A stretch of 62,976 nucleotides of DNA from Lysobacterales bacterium (GCA_002715985.1 PBAO01000053.1:1-62976); one strand, 5' to 3'. Positions 19,459 to 32,227 are shown, counted from the first letter of the stretch. Notes: a model not told the origin generated them from the sequence alone. Program-made: numbers and translations.

Positions 19459-20316
19459 TCAGAACTGTGCGGCACTCGTCTCGAAAGACCGTTGCGCCAT
19501 GTCTTCGAGCGGTAGTTTGCGGTGCGATTCCGAAAGGATCTCGACGCCCCAGGGTCCGTCGAAGCCCGTAGACTGCACGGCTTTAATGAAGGCCGGCACG
19601 TCGAGCACGCCGTCGCCCGGCAGGCGACGGCGATGGATGGTGTCCATCCAGAGTGGCTCGATCGGATATCGATCGGCATCGTCGAGTTCGACCCCGCCGA
19701 TATAGACCGGGTCGATCTCGCCGATCTCGTGGTATTCGATGCCGGCGCGCGCCAGATGCCAGATATCGATCAACAGGCCGCCGTTGCGCTGCGCCGCACC
19801 TTCGACGATCTGCCGAGCCCGACCCACACTGCGTACGTTGCTGAAGGGCATGATCTCCAGGGTGAGCGCGGTGTTGTAACGGGCGGCCTCGACGGCCAGT
19901 TCGCCGAAGCAGTCGACCATGCGGGGCACGTCGGCCTCCTGTTCGTCCTCGCCCAGACCGGGCGCGACCTTGACGGCACGAGCGTTCAGCGCATCGGCTG
20001 CCTCGAACAGTTCCTGCCGCATCTTGTCGGAGGCGCGCTGGGCCTCGCCGGTCTTGTACCAGTCGGCCAGGAACTCGAACTCGATATGCTTGATGCCGTG
20101 ATCGGCCATGATCCGATTCATTTCGGCATAGCCGAGCCGGTCCTTCGTGGCCATCAGATCCTGATGAACCAGACCGATGCCGGTATAACCGGCCCGGGCC
20201 GCGGCTTCGACCCGGTGCTCGAAACGAAACGGGCTGACCTCGTTGTCCTGAAACGGGTATACGTCGCCGGAGATCGTGAAATACGCGGCGAGCAGTTCGG
20301 GATGGGTTGTTGCCAT
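19459..20316 (-). CDS. sugar phosphate isomerase/epimerase (AP endonuclease 2-like TIM barrel)
   Basis: RVEAAARAGYTGIGLVHQDL...HIEFEFLADWYK...LTLEIMPFSNVRSVGRARQIVEGA...GLLIDIWHLARAG. Confidence 0.82.
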   Translation of the reverse strand: MATTHPELLAAYFTISGDVYPFQDNEVSPFRFEHRVEAAARAGYTGIGLVHQDLMATKDRLGYAEMNRIMADHGIKHIEFEFLADWYKTGEAQRASDKMRQELFEAADALNARAVKVAPGLGEDEQEADVPRMVDCFGELAVEAARYNTALTLEIMPFSNVRSVGRARQIVEGAAQRNGGLLIDIWHLARAGIEYHEIGEIDPVYIGGVELDDADRYPIEPLWMDTIHRRRLPGDGVLDVPAFIKAVQSTGFDGPWGVEILSESHRKLPLEDMAQRSFETSAAQF

Positions 20317-20425
20317 GAAAGCCTCCAATATCGTTTATGCGAATCCATCGTTCGCGACTGGAGACAACGGTACGGTCAACTCATGAGAGGATAAACAGAC
20401 GCCATATCGACACTCTGTAAACCAA

Positions 20426-21343
20426 ATGTCTACCGAAACCGGGCCGCTGCTGACCGGCATCCATACGTTTGTGACCGCGGCGCGTTGCCAGAGCTTCACC
20501 CGAGCGGGCGAGGAGCTCGGCATCAGTAAATCGGCCGTCGGCAAAGCCATTGCTCGTCTCGAAGCCCGGCTCGGTATCGCTCTGTTTCATCGCACGACGC
20601 GACATATCTCGCTGACCGCCGATGGCCAGGCGTACTACGCCAGCTGTGCCAATGCCCTGGAGACACTGACCGAGGCCGAAAGAGCACTGGTCACGGGCCA
20701 TGAACGGCCGGCCGGACGCCTGCGCGTCGATATGCCGGCGGCGTTTGGCCGCACAGTGCTTCTGCCGGTGCTGCTCCGCATCACGCAACAACACCCGGAC
20801 CTGCGCCTGACCGTGACGTTCAACGATCATCTGGTCGACCCGATCGAAGAGGGAATCGATCTGTTGGTGCGGTTCGGGCCGGTCGAGGACAGCACTGGGC
20901 TTGTCGCCCGACCGCTCACGCGTCAGCGCCTGGTCATATGCGCCGCGCCGGCGTATCTGGCAGCGCACGGTCGTCCAACATCCATCGAAGCGCTTAACAA
21001 TCACCGCTGTATCGTGGGATATCGCCGCGGTCGGTCGCTGGCATGGACCGTCGAGAATGCTACCGGCGAATCGGTGCGCATCGATCCGCCGCCGACCTTC
21101 GAGCTTAGCGACGGCGATGCCATTTTGCGGGCAGCTCTCAGCGGCTGCGGCCTGTGCCAGGTGCCGATCTCGCTGGCCCGGGAAGCAATCGACAACGGCG
21201 ATCTGGTCCCCGTGCTCGAAGCACAATCCACCCACGAAGTACCGGTACACGCCGTCTGGCCGGCGACGCGCCATCTGCTGCCGAAGGTGCGACGAGTCGT
21301 CGATGAGCTGCTTGAGCAAGCCCGGCTTGGCGCGCTCGATTAG
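20426..21343 (+). CDS. LysR-family regulator
   Basis: IHTFVTAARCQSFTRAGEELGISKSAVGKAIARLEARLGIALFHRTTRHISLTADG. Confidence 0.9.
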   Translation: MSTETGPLLTGIHTFVTAARCQSFTRAGEELGISKSAVGKAIARLEARLGIALFHRTTRHISLTADGQAYYASCANALETLTEAERALVTGHERPAGRLRVDMPAAFGRTVLLPVLLRITQQHPDLRLTVTFNDHLVDPIEEGIDLLVRFGPVEDSTGLVARPLTRQRLVICAAPAYLAAHGRPTSIEALNNHRCIVGYRRGRSLAWTVENATGESVRIDPPPTFELSDGDAILRAALSGCGLCQVPISLAREAIDNGDLVPVLEAQSTHEVPVHAVWPATRHLLPKVRRVVDELLEQARLGALD

Positions 21344-21380
21344 AGACAACAGGGTTTTCGGCGTATGTCCGCTCTGGGTC

Positions 21381-21519
21381 CAGGCTGCGTGAAAACTCGG
21401 AACATCGGCATTTCAGGGGTTCGTTTACCCCTGCCTAGTAGCCGATTGTAGCGTCAGCGGGCGTACAGAGCGTCGGTTTTCAGCCGGACGGCAACCGAAG
21501 TGAGTTTTCACACAGCCTG
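21381..21519 (+). mobile_element. 139-bp MITE, copy B
   Basis: CAGGCTGCGTGAAAACTC...GAGTTTTCACACAGCCTG, flanked by GGTC (21377-21380 and 21520-21523). Confidence 0.85.
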
Positions 21520-21661
21520 GGTCGCTATCGGCCAAAAAAGCAGAAAATTACACTCGCCGTAGCTGGGGCTGGGTGCCGGCACGGGCGCCACTACAGTGCT
21601 GGGCCGAGGCAGTTGCCGTAGTGCGGGTATGTGGCGAGCGGCTTTTCGCTCTACGTCGTGG

Positions 21662-22381
21662 TCAGCGCTCGATATCACCGCGATGGACGGCGATCCGGAT
21701 AGCTTGGGCCGTCGTCGTGGCGCCGAGGCGCTGGCGTATTCGGCGCAAATGGTTTTCTACCGTACGTTGCGACAAGCCGAGTGTCGCGGCGATATCGGCC
21801 TGGCGACGTCCAGCGGCGATCCAGGCCAGCACTTCTTTTTCACGGTTCGACAACTGACTGCTCATTTCGGCGACAGGTGCCTCGAGCAGGCGACGCGCGG
21901 CACAGAATGCGGCGGTCGCTACAAGCGTCAGCGCCAGACGAACTGTCGAAGACGCGTTTATACGCTCTCCGCCCAGGCTCATGGCGCCCTCGAGCCCGAG
22001 CGGGCCGAATACCGGGATCTGCAGGCCATGGATACCATCACCACGCGGCGCACGAACAACACGGTATTGTTCGCCCTTCTTGCCTTGGGTTTTCGTCCAG
22101 AAGAACGGCTCTTTTGCCTCCAATATGTGGTGCGTCATCGGGCAGCGGCGAATATAGGTATCGGCATCGACGCACTCGCCATCGTCGAACCAATCCCCTT
22201 CCACCCAGTAGATGCGCTCGACCACCTCGTCCCGTGCCGCCGTGGCGGAGAACAGGACGAAGCGGTCATAGCCGAACGGTGCTGAATAGGCACGAACCGT
22301 CTCTTCGATAGCGGTCAACGTGCCGGCATGCTCGACGGCGAGCGTTACGTTGAACGCATTATCGCCAGCGGCGGACGTCAC
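21662..22381 (-). CDS. LuxR-family regulator with autoinducer-binding-like N-terminus
   Basis: C-term [53 protein letters not shown]-term [16 protein letters not shown]. Confidence 0.85.
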   Translation of the reverse strand: MTSAAGDNAFNVTLAVEHAGTLTAIEETVRAYSAPFGYDRFVLFSATAARDEVVERIYWVEGDWFDDGECVDADTYIRRCPMTHHILEAKEPFFWTKTQGKKGEQYRVVRAPRGDGIHGLQIPVFGPLGLEGAMSLGGERINASSTVRLALTLVATAAFCAARRLLEAPVAEMSSQLSNREKEVLAWIAAGRRQADIAATLGLSQRTVENHLRRIRQRLGATTTAQAIRIAVHRGDIER

Positions 22382-23238
22382 GCGTTAGACACGTCTTCGA
22401 GCAAAGCCTGGGCTGCGAGTTTGCCGAGCGCATTGCCGGCGAGCGGACTGTCGCCGGTCAGCAGTTTGCGATCGCGGTGTGTGGCACCGGTGATGTCGTC
22501 GTTGATGATCTCGAAGCCAAGCCCTTCGAGCTTCTCGCCGAATTTCCAGGTCAGATGGCCCGGCATGTAACCCATATCGGGCGTCTGCGCGTCCAGCGAA
22601 TCGGGAAAGGCACAGATCTTGTAGCCCCTGTACATGTCGCTGTCGCCGACGGACAGGAACGCCGCCGGGCCATGGCAGAGCGAGATCACGAACTTGTCGT
22701 TGTGGTGAACCCATTCGAGAACGGTTTTCACATCGCGGCTATCAGGCAGACCGATTAGAGCGCCATGCCCGCCGGGAATGAACACGGCCGCATAGTCGCC
22801 GCTGTCGAGCCCCTTTTCAATAACGTCGGCAAGCTTCAGCGGTGTCTTGAACTGATCACGGTACTTGGCGAAGAAGTTCTTGACCTCTTCATCCTCTGAA
22901 GGCATTGCCCAGTGCTCGAACTTGACCGGATTGCCGGAGATCGTCGCCACGTCGAAGGCGAAGCCGGCCTTGGCGAGGTGAACCATCGGCAACAACGTCT
23001 CCACCGGGTGGTTGCCGGTCGAAAACATCGTGCCGTTGTCGGTCAGCAGGTAGCGCTCATCGGCGCCGATCATCAGTACTTTGAGACGTCCACCCTGATA
23101 GGCGTTTGGGTAGTCGGCGCCTTCGAGATCGGAGTTCGGCGAAGTGAACTGGCTCAACGAATAGGGGGACGGGAAAAATGCATTGTCCTCGGCCGGATCG
23201 GGGGTCGGGCGTTTGTCTTCCGGTTGCAGCTCGGTCAT
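22378..23238 (-). CDS. hchA: Hsp31/glyoxalase III HchA-like DJ-1/PfpI protein
   Basis: [31 protein letters not shown]...[17 protein letters not shown]...[15 protein letters not shown]. Confidence 0.88.
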   Translation of the reverse strand: MTELQPEDKRPTPDPAEDNAFFPSPYSLSQFTSPNSDLEGADYPNAYQGGRLKVLMIGADERYLLTDNGTMFSTGNHPVETLLPMVHLAKAGFAFDVATISGNPVKFEHWAMPSEDEEVKNFFAKYRDQFKTPLKLADVIEKGLDSGDYAAVFIPGGHGALIGLPDSRDVKTVLEWVHHNDKFVISLCHGPAAFLSVGDSDMYRGYKICAFPDSLDAQTPDMGYMPGHLTWKFGEKLEGLGFEIINDDITGATHRDRKLLTGDSPLAGNALGKLAAQALLEDVSNA

Positions 23239-23479
23239 GGCTTTTCCACACGTTCGATGAATTCTCCAACCCAGTATATTCTCGGCACGAGTACGTATGA
23301 GGGTTATACCTCAATCCGCTGCTTGCTGTACGCAGACGCAGCTCGGCAAAATTGGCGACCGAGCTTCTGCTTGGGTCGCAATCGGCCAACCGAACGAAAC
23401 GGCAGGTCGATGATGAATTGCCCGGGCCATGGGCGTCGCCCCGGTCGTCGAATTAAGATAGCCACGAGCTTCACGGCGC

Positions 23480-25073
<1,594 letters not shown>

Positions 25074-25077
25074 CGAA

Positions 25078-26118
<1,041 letters not shown>

Positions 26119-26161
26119 CTAGATGGCATAATCGGAAAGAGTTGATAACTTGAGTGCATAA

Positions 26162-27055
26162 ATGCCCGCCGGCAACTACGATCATCTGGCGACGTTTTCG
26201 GTCGTGGCTCGGGAACGCAGCTTCACGCGGGCGGCCGCCAAGCTCGGCATGTCGCAGCCGGCGCTGAGCCGCGCCATGCGCAACCTGGAAGAGCGGCTGG
26301 GTGTCCGGCTGCTGGCGCGCACCACGCGTAGCGTGTCCCCCACCGAAGCGGGTGAACATCTGCTGCAGGTGATCGCGCCCCGGTTCGAGGAGATCGACGC
26401 CGAGCTGGCGTTGCTCAGCGAATTTCGGGACAAGCCGGCGGGGCGTATCAATATCACCGCCGGCGAACATGCAGCGATCACGATTCTGCAGCCTGCGCTG
26501 GCCCGGATCCTGCCGAACCATCCGGATATCCACGTGGAGATCAGTGCGGATTACGGGCTCACGGATATCGTGGCCGAGGGGTTTGACGCCGGCGTGCGCC
26601 TGGGCGAACAGGTTGCCCAGGACATGATCGCCACCCGCATCGGCCCGGATATGCGGATGGCCGTGGTGGGCTCTCCGGCATACTTCAAGCGCCATCCGCG
26701 CCCTGATACGCCGCGCGATCTGCCCCGGCACAACTGCATCACGAGTCGATTGCCGACCTACGGCGGTATCGCGGCCTGGTCGTTCGAGAAAGACGGTGAA
26801 GACTTGAAGGTACGCGTTGACGGCCAGCTCGTCTTCCGCCCCATCGCGATGCGCCTCAATGCCGCCTGCGACGGCCTGGGACTCGCCTGTATGCCCGAGG
26901 ATCTGGTGCAGCCGCATGTCGTGGACGGGCGATTGGTCCGTGTACTTGCGGACTGGTGCCCAGCGTTCTCCGGATACCATCTTTACTACCCGAGCCGGCG
27001 CCAGACGTCACCCGCATTCACTTTGTTTCGGGATGCGTTGCGCTATCCGACTTGA
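26162..27055 (+). CDS. LysR-family regulator, divergent from the AKR genes
   Basis: [59 protein letters not shown]. Confidence 0.92.
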   Translation: MPAGNYDHLATFSVVARERSFTRAAAKLGMSQPALSRAMRNLEERLGVRLLARTTRSVSPTEAGEHLLQVIAPRFEEIDAELALLSEFRDKPAGRINITAGEHAAITILQPALARILPNHPDIHVEISADYGLTDIVAEGFDAGVRLGEQVAQDMIATRIGPDMRMAVVGSPAYFKRHPRPDTPRDLPRHNCITSRLPTYGGIAAWSFEKDGEDLKVRVDGQLVFRPIAMRLNAACDGLGLACMPEDLVQPHVVDGRLVRVLADWCPAFSGYHLYYPSRRQTSPAFTLFRDALRYPT

Positions 27056-27117
27056 AGCGGCGTTCGAGCGTGTGAAGAGATAGGGCTGCGCGAACGACCT
27101 AATGGCTGCTTCGGGTC

Positions 27118-27256
27118 CAGGCTGTGTGAAAACGCTGAATAGGACCGTTTCAGGGGGTCTCTTGACCCCTACCTGCTATGAGGTCGGGGCTTAGATGGGC
27201 GCACAGGAGGTCGGTTATCTACGGAGGGGCGATCGAGGGAGTTTTCACACAGCCTG
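27118..27256 (+). mobile_element. 139-bp MITE, copy C
   Basis: CAGGCTGTGTGAAAACGC...GAGTTTTCACACAGCCTG, flanked by GGTC (27114-27117 and 27257-27260). Confidence 0.85.
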
Positions 27257-27274
27257 GGTCGATAGCCGACATTC

Positions 27275-27580
27275 CTACCGCGAGCAATCCGCCGCTAGTA
27301 AAAAAGCTAGCGGTCGCGGTTCGCTGCACGCTCGATCCAGCACCGCGGCATGATCGACCTGATAACTGACGATAGTCAGTGGCTGCAGGTGCATGACCAT
27401 GCCCTGTGCAGCCTCCGTGATGGCCCCCATGATCGACGTTGCGGTGTACAGCATCGGCGTACCGGGCTTGTTGAAGCGGCCACCGTACAGCGCCGCCCCC
27501 TGGCCGGACGCCGGATCGAACGCCCATTTCGGATCGTGGGCGCGATACACGAGCCCTTGAAAGCGGAACAGCGCCGGCAC
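27275..27580 (-). pseudogene. 5' half of a RES-domain toxin, truncated at MITE/REP-like junction
   Basis: ALFRFQGLVYRAHDPKWAFDPASGQGAALYGGRFNKPGTPMLYTATSIMGAITEAAQG...PLTIVSYQVDHAAVLD then loss of similarity. Confidence 0.75.
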
Positions 27581-27956
27581 TAGGCGAAGCCGCCCACCGC
27601 GATTCTCGACAGATGGGTTTTGACGGCCTCGGCCAGGCCTTCGGCCACGAGATCCGATGCGGTCCGCTGGCCGGTAGCGGCTCACTCCGATACCAGGCGT
27701 AGGCTTGCATATCCGAGCCGGTCCAGTGGCTCACGCGGTTCAGGATCTCAACGACATCCCGCATACGCCGTTGTGTCGGGCCGCTGCGCTCACGCTCTCG
27801 CTTGCGCAACGAATCCGCCGACAGGCCGATGGCCGCGGCCAGTTCGCTTTTCGTGACATGGAGTGTCTGGGCCAAGGCGTTCGAGAGTACGCGGTCATTC
27901 TGGATGACGCGTTCGTACAGGGGGACCGGCGGTGCGATTTCGATTGGGCTCGTCAT
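27580..27956 (-). pseudogene. Xre/MbcA/ParS-like (DUF2384-type) antitoxin, frameshifted
   Basis: MTSPIEIAPPVPLYERVIQNDRVLSNALAQTLHVTKSELAAAIGLSADSLRKRER...WYRSEPLPA; expected C-term TASDLVAEGLAEAVKTHLSRIAVGGFA* is in another frame. Confidence 0.7.
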
Positions 27957-28211
27957 GACGCCCCTCATATCGGACGTTTTATGAGTTAACTAGTATGGCA
28001 TACCGACAACGCGCGGTCAGCCTGCTGGGCGCATTTCCCGGTCTCGCGGATCATTGACAGCGTGCGCCGCGCAGCGGCAAGCTATCCATACACCCCACCG
28101 CTAGGTTTATAGCGGCCCTTGAAGCCTCGCCGGGTCGTGCGACGAGGCGCCTTTCTAGGTTCGATCCAAACTTCGCCATCAACTGCCGCTCTGCCGGCGG
28201 TCCTTTGCCCA

Positions 28212-28267
28212 CCAGGGAAATATCATCCCTGGGCGGATCGGTGTTTCCCGCTCTCAGGAGAAACACC
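28212..28267 (+). promoter_or_regulatory. structured leader L1
   Basis: P1 CCAGGGA/TCCCTGG; P2 GGGAAATATC/GGTGTTTCCC; P3 GGTGTTT/AAACACC before ATG. Confidence 0.7.
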
Positions 28268-28729
28268 ATGCATCGCTTCACGCGCGACGATCGTCAATCA
28301 ATCCTCGATCGGGTCTATACCCATTTCATCGAAAACCAACAGCCCGCCGGACGTGACAATGGCGGCGCGCGCTGTCTCTATCACGGCGTCGACAAGAACG
28401 GGCCGCAGGTGTCCTGCGCGATCGGGATCTTCGATACCGATCATCGGTTCGACCGCGAATCGCTCATCACGTTAGGGGTTCGTCAAATGATCGACGTCGA
28501 CCCAGACGCGCTCGCTGACGTGTTCGGTAGCGCGGTGTTCAACGACCTGGATCTCGAGTTTCTAATCGGCGTTCAGGATGAACACGACCTGGCCGTGCGC
28601 CGTGCCGCATTGTCGGACCCGAACTTCGACACATTCTTCATCGAGGAATTGGCACACCGGCTTGATCGTTTTGCCGGTGAACAAGATCTCGTTTCGCCGT
28701 GTTCACCGAGTGATCTCGGGCCCGGCTGA
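28268..28729 (+). CDS. hypothetical ICE accessory protein
   Basis: ORF with SD AGGAG and leader L1; MHRFTRDDRQSILDRVYTHFIENQQPAGRDNGGARCLYHG. Confidence 0.65.
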   Translation: MHRFTRDDRQSILDRVYTHFIENQQPAGRDNGGARCLYHGVDKNGPQVSCAIGIFDTDHRFDRESLITLGVRQMIDVDPDALADVFGSAVFNDLDLEFLIGVQDEHDLAVRRAALSDPNFDTFFIEELAHRLDRFAGEQDLVSPCSPSDLGPG

Positions 28730-28873
28730 GTTATAGACACTCGCTCATGCGAGCACTTTCTTCCCGAGCCGAGTTGGCTGATGGTCTTGAACGCATTGCG
28801 TGCGATGAGGACCTGGCGCCGGTTCATTCTTTCTAATCCAATGCCACGCTTACGCGGGCCTTTCTTCACCCAC

Positions 28874-28933
28874 CACGGGGCAGTTCCACCCCGTGAGGCG
28901 TGGTGTCTGCCCCTTTATCCAAGGAGCATCACC
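28874..28933 (+). promoter_or_regulatory. structured leader L2
   Basis: P1 CACGGGG/CCCCGTG; P2 GGGGCAG/CTGCCCC; TGGTG vs CACCA at start codon. Confidence 0.65.
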
Positions 28934-29374
28934 ATGACGCTTGAAACCGACGACTTCGTGACGGGTCAATCGATTCTCACCACAGCCACTCGGGTGCCAG
29001 TGAATCGGCGCATGCAGTTTCTACCGCGGTTTCTCGGCCACGACATGCGGGTCGGCGAAGCCCTGGTTTATGACTGGATGCAGGCACTTGCCCCGGATTA
29101 CGGCGGCGGCTACTGGGAGTTTTACGAATTGAGCAACGGCGGCTTTTACATGGCGCCCGAGCTCGGTTGTGAAACGATCCGGATCCGCTGCCCCGGCAAT
29201 TTCTACGACGCAACCATGTCGCCCGATGCCGCCGGTATCGTCGCGACGCTTTATGCGCTCAATGCGTTGGTCTGGAAGACACGCAAAGCGGAACTCAGGG
29301 ACATGTTCGACCGGCTTCGTGATTACGCCGGCGATCATACCGAAGGGCCGAAGATCTTCGCGGCCATCGACTGA
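28934..29374 (+). CDS. klcA: ArdB/KlcA-family antirestriction protein
   Basis: VNRRMQFLPRFLGHDMRVGEALVYDWMQALAPDYGGGYWEFYELSNGGFYMAPE. Confidence 0.85.
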   Translation: MTLETDDFVTGQSILTTATRVPVNRRMQFLPRFLGHDMRVGEALVYDWMQALAPDYGGGYWEFYELSNGGFYMAPELGCETIRIRCPGNFYDATMSPDAAGIVATLYALNALVWKTRKAELRDMFDRLRDYAGDHTEGPKIFAAID

Positions 29375-29416
29375 ATTGGACCGACCAAGACACGCTTTTA
29401 AGCGCGTCATTTCCCA

Positions 29417-29473
29417 CTGCGGGGCATATCACCCCGCAGGGCGTGGTGTGCCCTTTTTTCAAGGAGTATCACC
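29417..29473 (+). promoter_or_regulatory. structured leader L3
   Basis: P1 CTGCGGGG/CCCCGCAG; P2 GGGCATATCA/TGGTGTGCCC. Confidence 0.7.
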
Positions 29474-29932
29474 ATGCTTTTAGCGCTATCCGACGATGAT
29501 GCAATGATCGTTCGCCAGGCGAGCGAGATCATGAAGCGCCACTTGATCTCAGATCGGACCGTACTGAGCAGCCCGATGGATACTCGGGAGTATCTGCAGC
29601 TTCAGATCGCACACCTCGAGCACGAGGTCTTTGGCGTGATCTTCGTCACTAATCGCAATCAGATTATTGACGATCGGATCATGTTTCGCGGGACGATCGA
29701 CGGCGCTGCCGTCTATCCGCGCGAGATCGCCAAGGAGGCTTTGCGGCTCAATGCGTCCGGTCTGGTGCTTTATCACAATCATCCGAGCGGTGTATCCGAG
29801 CCGTCCTGGGCCGATCGCGACATCACGGAGCGGATCACCCAGGCGGTCGGATTGTTCGATATGCGCGTTCTGGATCATCTGATCGTGGCGAGCGATCACG
29901 CGACCTCGATGGCCGAACGCGGTCTCATTTGA
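29474..29932 (+). CDS. RadC-like JAB-domain protein
   Basis: VIFVTNRNQIIDDRIMFRGTIDGAAVYPREIAKEALRLNASGLVLYHNHPSGVSEPSWADRDIT. Confidence 0.9.
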   Translation: MLLALSDDDAMIVRQASEIMKRHLISDRTVLSSPMDTREYLQLQIAHLEHEVFGVIFVTNRNQIIDDRIMFRGTIDGAAVYPREIAKEALRLNASGLVLYHNHPSGVSEPSWADRDITERITQAVGLFDMRVLDHLIVASDHATSMAERGLI

Positions 29933-29939
29933 CGTTCAC

Positions 29940-29964
29940 GACCAGGGCTTCGCCCTGGTTTTTC
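29940..29964 (+). terminator. Rho-independent terminator
   Basis: ACCAGGGC-TTCG-CCCTGGTTTTTCTTT. Confidence 0.75.
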
Positions 29965-29971
29965 TTTCTAA

Positions 29972-30031
29972 CCCCATCGGGGCATGCCGCCCCAATGGGG
30001 TGGCGTGTGCCCGATTCATTCGGAGTACACC
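29972..30031 (+). promoter_or_regulatory. structured leader L4
   Basis: P1 CCCCAT.GGGGC/GCCCC.ATGGGG; downstream GGCGTGTGCCC and ACACCATG. Confidence 0.6.
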
Positions 30032-30616
30032 ATGCAGACACAAGCACAGATCTATCGCTCTGTTCGCCATAAACAGTCGGCTCTGCCAGCGCTATCCGCC
30101 TGGCAGCACGCCGGTCAGAAGCTCGAAGTCGATCGCTGGATCGCCCGCGTCGATTTCGAGTGGAACGACCCGATCGCGCCGCGCTTTGCGCGGTGGCGTG
30201 AGTCTGGATTCGACATCGAAGCCTGTCTCGAGACCGATGAACACGGCTGGGATCTAGTCGGCGTCGACACGATCGGCGAATTTCAAAATCGCTGGGTACC
30301 CGGCGCGATCGCACACGATCGATTCAACAATCGCGTGCTCGACTGGTTCGTGCCGGCCAATGCCAGCTATGCCCAGGCCCATCCGGTATACGGCCAGGCT
30401 CAGTACAAACGGGCCTGCGCCTATGGCCACGATTGGGACTACCTGGTTTTGACGGTCAAGGCCATCCGGGCCGATGTCGAGCTCGGCGTGGCCGTGCTCG
30501 GCGGTATCGAATCGGATAGCGACGAGGATTTCGTGACCGAGTCGGTGTTCGACCTCACGGCCGAGGCTATCCAAACGGCTGGCCTCAAACTCCGCGAGCT
30601 CTGCGGCGAATGCTAA
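30032..30616 (+). CDS. hypothetical ICE accessory protein
   Basis: 194 aa ORF after leader L4. Confidence 0.6.
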   Translation: MQTQAQIYRSVRHKQSALPALSAWQHAGQKLEVDRWIARVDFEWNDPIAPRFARWRESGFDIEACLETDEHGWDLVGVDTIGEFQNRWVPGAIAHDRFNNRVLDWFVPANASYAQAHPVYGQAQYKRACAYGHDWDYLVLTVKAIRADVELGVAVLGGIESDSDEDFVTESVFDLTAEAIQTAGLKLRELCGEC

Positions 30617-30661
30617 CGAGCTCGTTCGCTGCCGGTTTTACCTGAGCCCGGCTTTCATCCA

Positions 30662-30717
30662 TCGGGGATCCACCATCCCCGAGGGCTTGGTGTTTCCCGT
30701 TTTATTGGAGAACCACC
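30662..30717 (+). promoter_or_regulatory. structured leader L5
   Basis: P1 TCGGGGAT/ATCCCCGA; TGGTGTT and AACCACCATG. Confidence 0.6.
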
Positions 30718-31117
30718 ATGAAATACGTCGTGGGCTATTCACTGCCCTACTTCCACCACGTCCAGGTCGGCATCGAGGCCGACTCCCCGGATCATGCGAT
30801 CGAGCGTGCTCAGGCATTATTCGATACGGGCGAGATCTGGGATGACACGCCGGGAGCATCCCTTGCTTCGGGATGATTTCGACGAGGACGTCGACGCTGG
30901 AGTCGCGCTTACGTTCGAGATCGTACAAACGATCGAGACCGAGGGCGATTTCCCGGCACCGGATCACAGCGTCAATCAGCTCCGATCCGACGCCAAAGCA
31001 CGGGCTGCGGCCCGCGCGCTCGTCGCGGCCTATCAACAAGGCGAGGCCAACGGCGGTTCGATCGATTGGTCGGATCTCGATGTGGCCTATGAGCTCGCCC
31101 TGGCCAGCCAGGGCTGA
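30718..31117 (+). pseudogene. hypothetical ICE accessory gene with 1-nt frameshift near 30853
   Basis: MKYVVGYSLPYFHHVQVGIEADSPDHAIERAQALFDTGEIWDDTP| then +1 frame EHPLLRDDFDEDVDAGVALTFEI... Confidence 0.6.
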
Positions 31118-31173
31118 TCAGCTATAACGAGCTGATCTGACAAAACCGCGCCCATTCAGGGGCGTTTTATCCA

Positions 31174-31233
31174 CCCGCAGGGGAACATCACCCCGGCGGG
31201 GCCTGGTGTTCCTCTTTTCACAGGAGCAACACC
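31174..31233 (+). promoter_or_regulatory. structured leader L6
   Basis: P1 CCCGC.GGGG/CCCC.GCGGG; P2 GGAACATCA/TGGTGTTCC; P3 GGTGTT/AACACC before ATG. Confidence 0.7.
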
Positions 31234-31536
31234 ATGAAAACGACATCGACCCAGTCCGCCGGTCCTTCCGGGGCAAACTGCGACACCACGCCGCCGACGC
31301 TGGCCATCGTCATCGAAGGTGGCCTGGTGCAAGCGGTGGTGACCGATCGTCCAGAGGCCATCCGTGTGAACGTTCGGATCATCGACTACGACACCGACGG
31401 TGCCTCTGACGATGAGCTGTCAGAGGTGCCGCAAGGCGACGGCTCGTTCTGCGATGCCGTCGTCGATCATCGAGACCTGACCGAGGCGGCTATCGACCTC
31501 CATCACATCGTCGACAAGACCGATTCGGATCCATAA
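31234..31536 (+). CDS. hypothetical ICE accessory protein
   Basis: 100 aa ORF after leader L6. Confidence 0.55.
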   Translation: MKTTSTQSAGPSGANCDTTPPTLAIVIEGGLVQAVVTDRPEAIRVNVRIIDYDTDGASDDELSEVPQGDGSFCDAVVDHRDLTEAAIDLHHIVDKTDSDP

Positions 31537-31637
31537 GCGGCGTTGATCATTCGTACTGACGTCATGCTAGGCCGGTCGCACTGCGGCCGTGCCGAGCTCA
31601 ACACAAACGTCCGCTGACGCGGACTTCTCATCATCCA

Positions 31638-31702
31638 CCCGCCGGGGAACACCACGTCCCTGGCGGGCGCCGGTGTTCCCCTTTTTTCACAGGAGCAACA
31701 CC
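31638..31702 (+). promoter_or_regulatory. structured leader L7
   Basis: P1 CCCGCC/GGCGGG; P2 GGGGAACACC/GGTGTTCCCC (10 bp); P3 GGTGTT/AACACC before ATG. Confidence 0.72.
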
Positions 31703-32218
31703 ATGGGATGGTTAATCACACAGGGCCAGACGAAGGCCGAACTCATCGAACACCTCACCGAAGGTGACGCCAACCTGCGCACGCATCGGCAATGCGTGCG
31801 GGGCAACGTACTCTGGACCATTCAGGAAAACCTGAAATACCTGGGGTTGGGTCGATTCATCGTGGCGTATCTGATGGTTCACGATCCGGGCTACGGCTGG
31901 GGCTATAAACCCGTCGAGGAATCGATGGGGCCGGCCGAGCTCTCGTGCCCGGTGTCGTATCTCGACGCAGTACCCGTGCCCGATAGCGAGTTCGCTGCAC
32001 CATGGCGAGAGCGTGTTCGGCGGCGTCATGCCGACAAACAACGCCTCAAGCGCACGGTGGCCGCGGCCTCGATCGGCGATCAGGTCACGCTCACCGAAGG
32101 GTGTTTTCCGCACACGGTGACGCTGACGTCCCGGAAACCGCTGATCGGCCAAGCCGACGACGGCTCGTGCTGGCGGATTCCCCGCCGGTGCATTGCGTCG
32201 ATCAATTCGACCGCCTGA
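31703..32218 (+). CDS. conserved ICE accessory protein
   Basis: MGWLITQGQTKAELIEHLTEGDANLRTHRQCVRGNVLWTIQE..., after leader L7. Confidence 0.65.
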   Translation: MGWLITQGQTKAELIEHLTEGDANLRTHRQCVRGNVLWTIQENLKYLGLGRFIVAYLMVHDPGYGWGYKPVEESMGPAELSCPVSYLDAVPVPDSEFAAPWRERVRRRHADKQRLKRTVAAASIGDQVTLTEGCFPHTVTLTSRKPLIGQADDGSCWRIPRRCIASINSTA

Positions 32219-32227
32219 CCAATTTAG

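Noticed and set aside
28203-31705. CRISPR array from repeated GC-rich leaders
   Set aside because: Repeats are spaced by full genes and covary rather than being identical; no cas genes seen.
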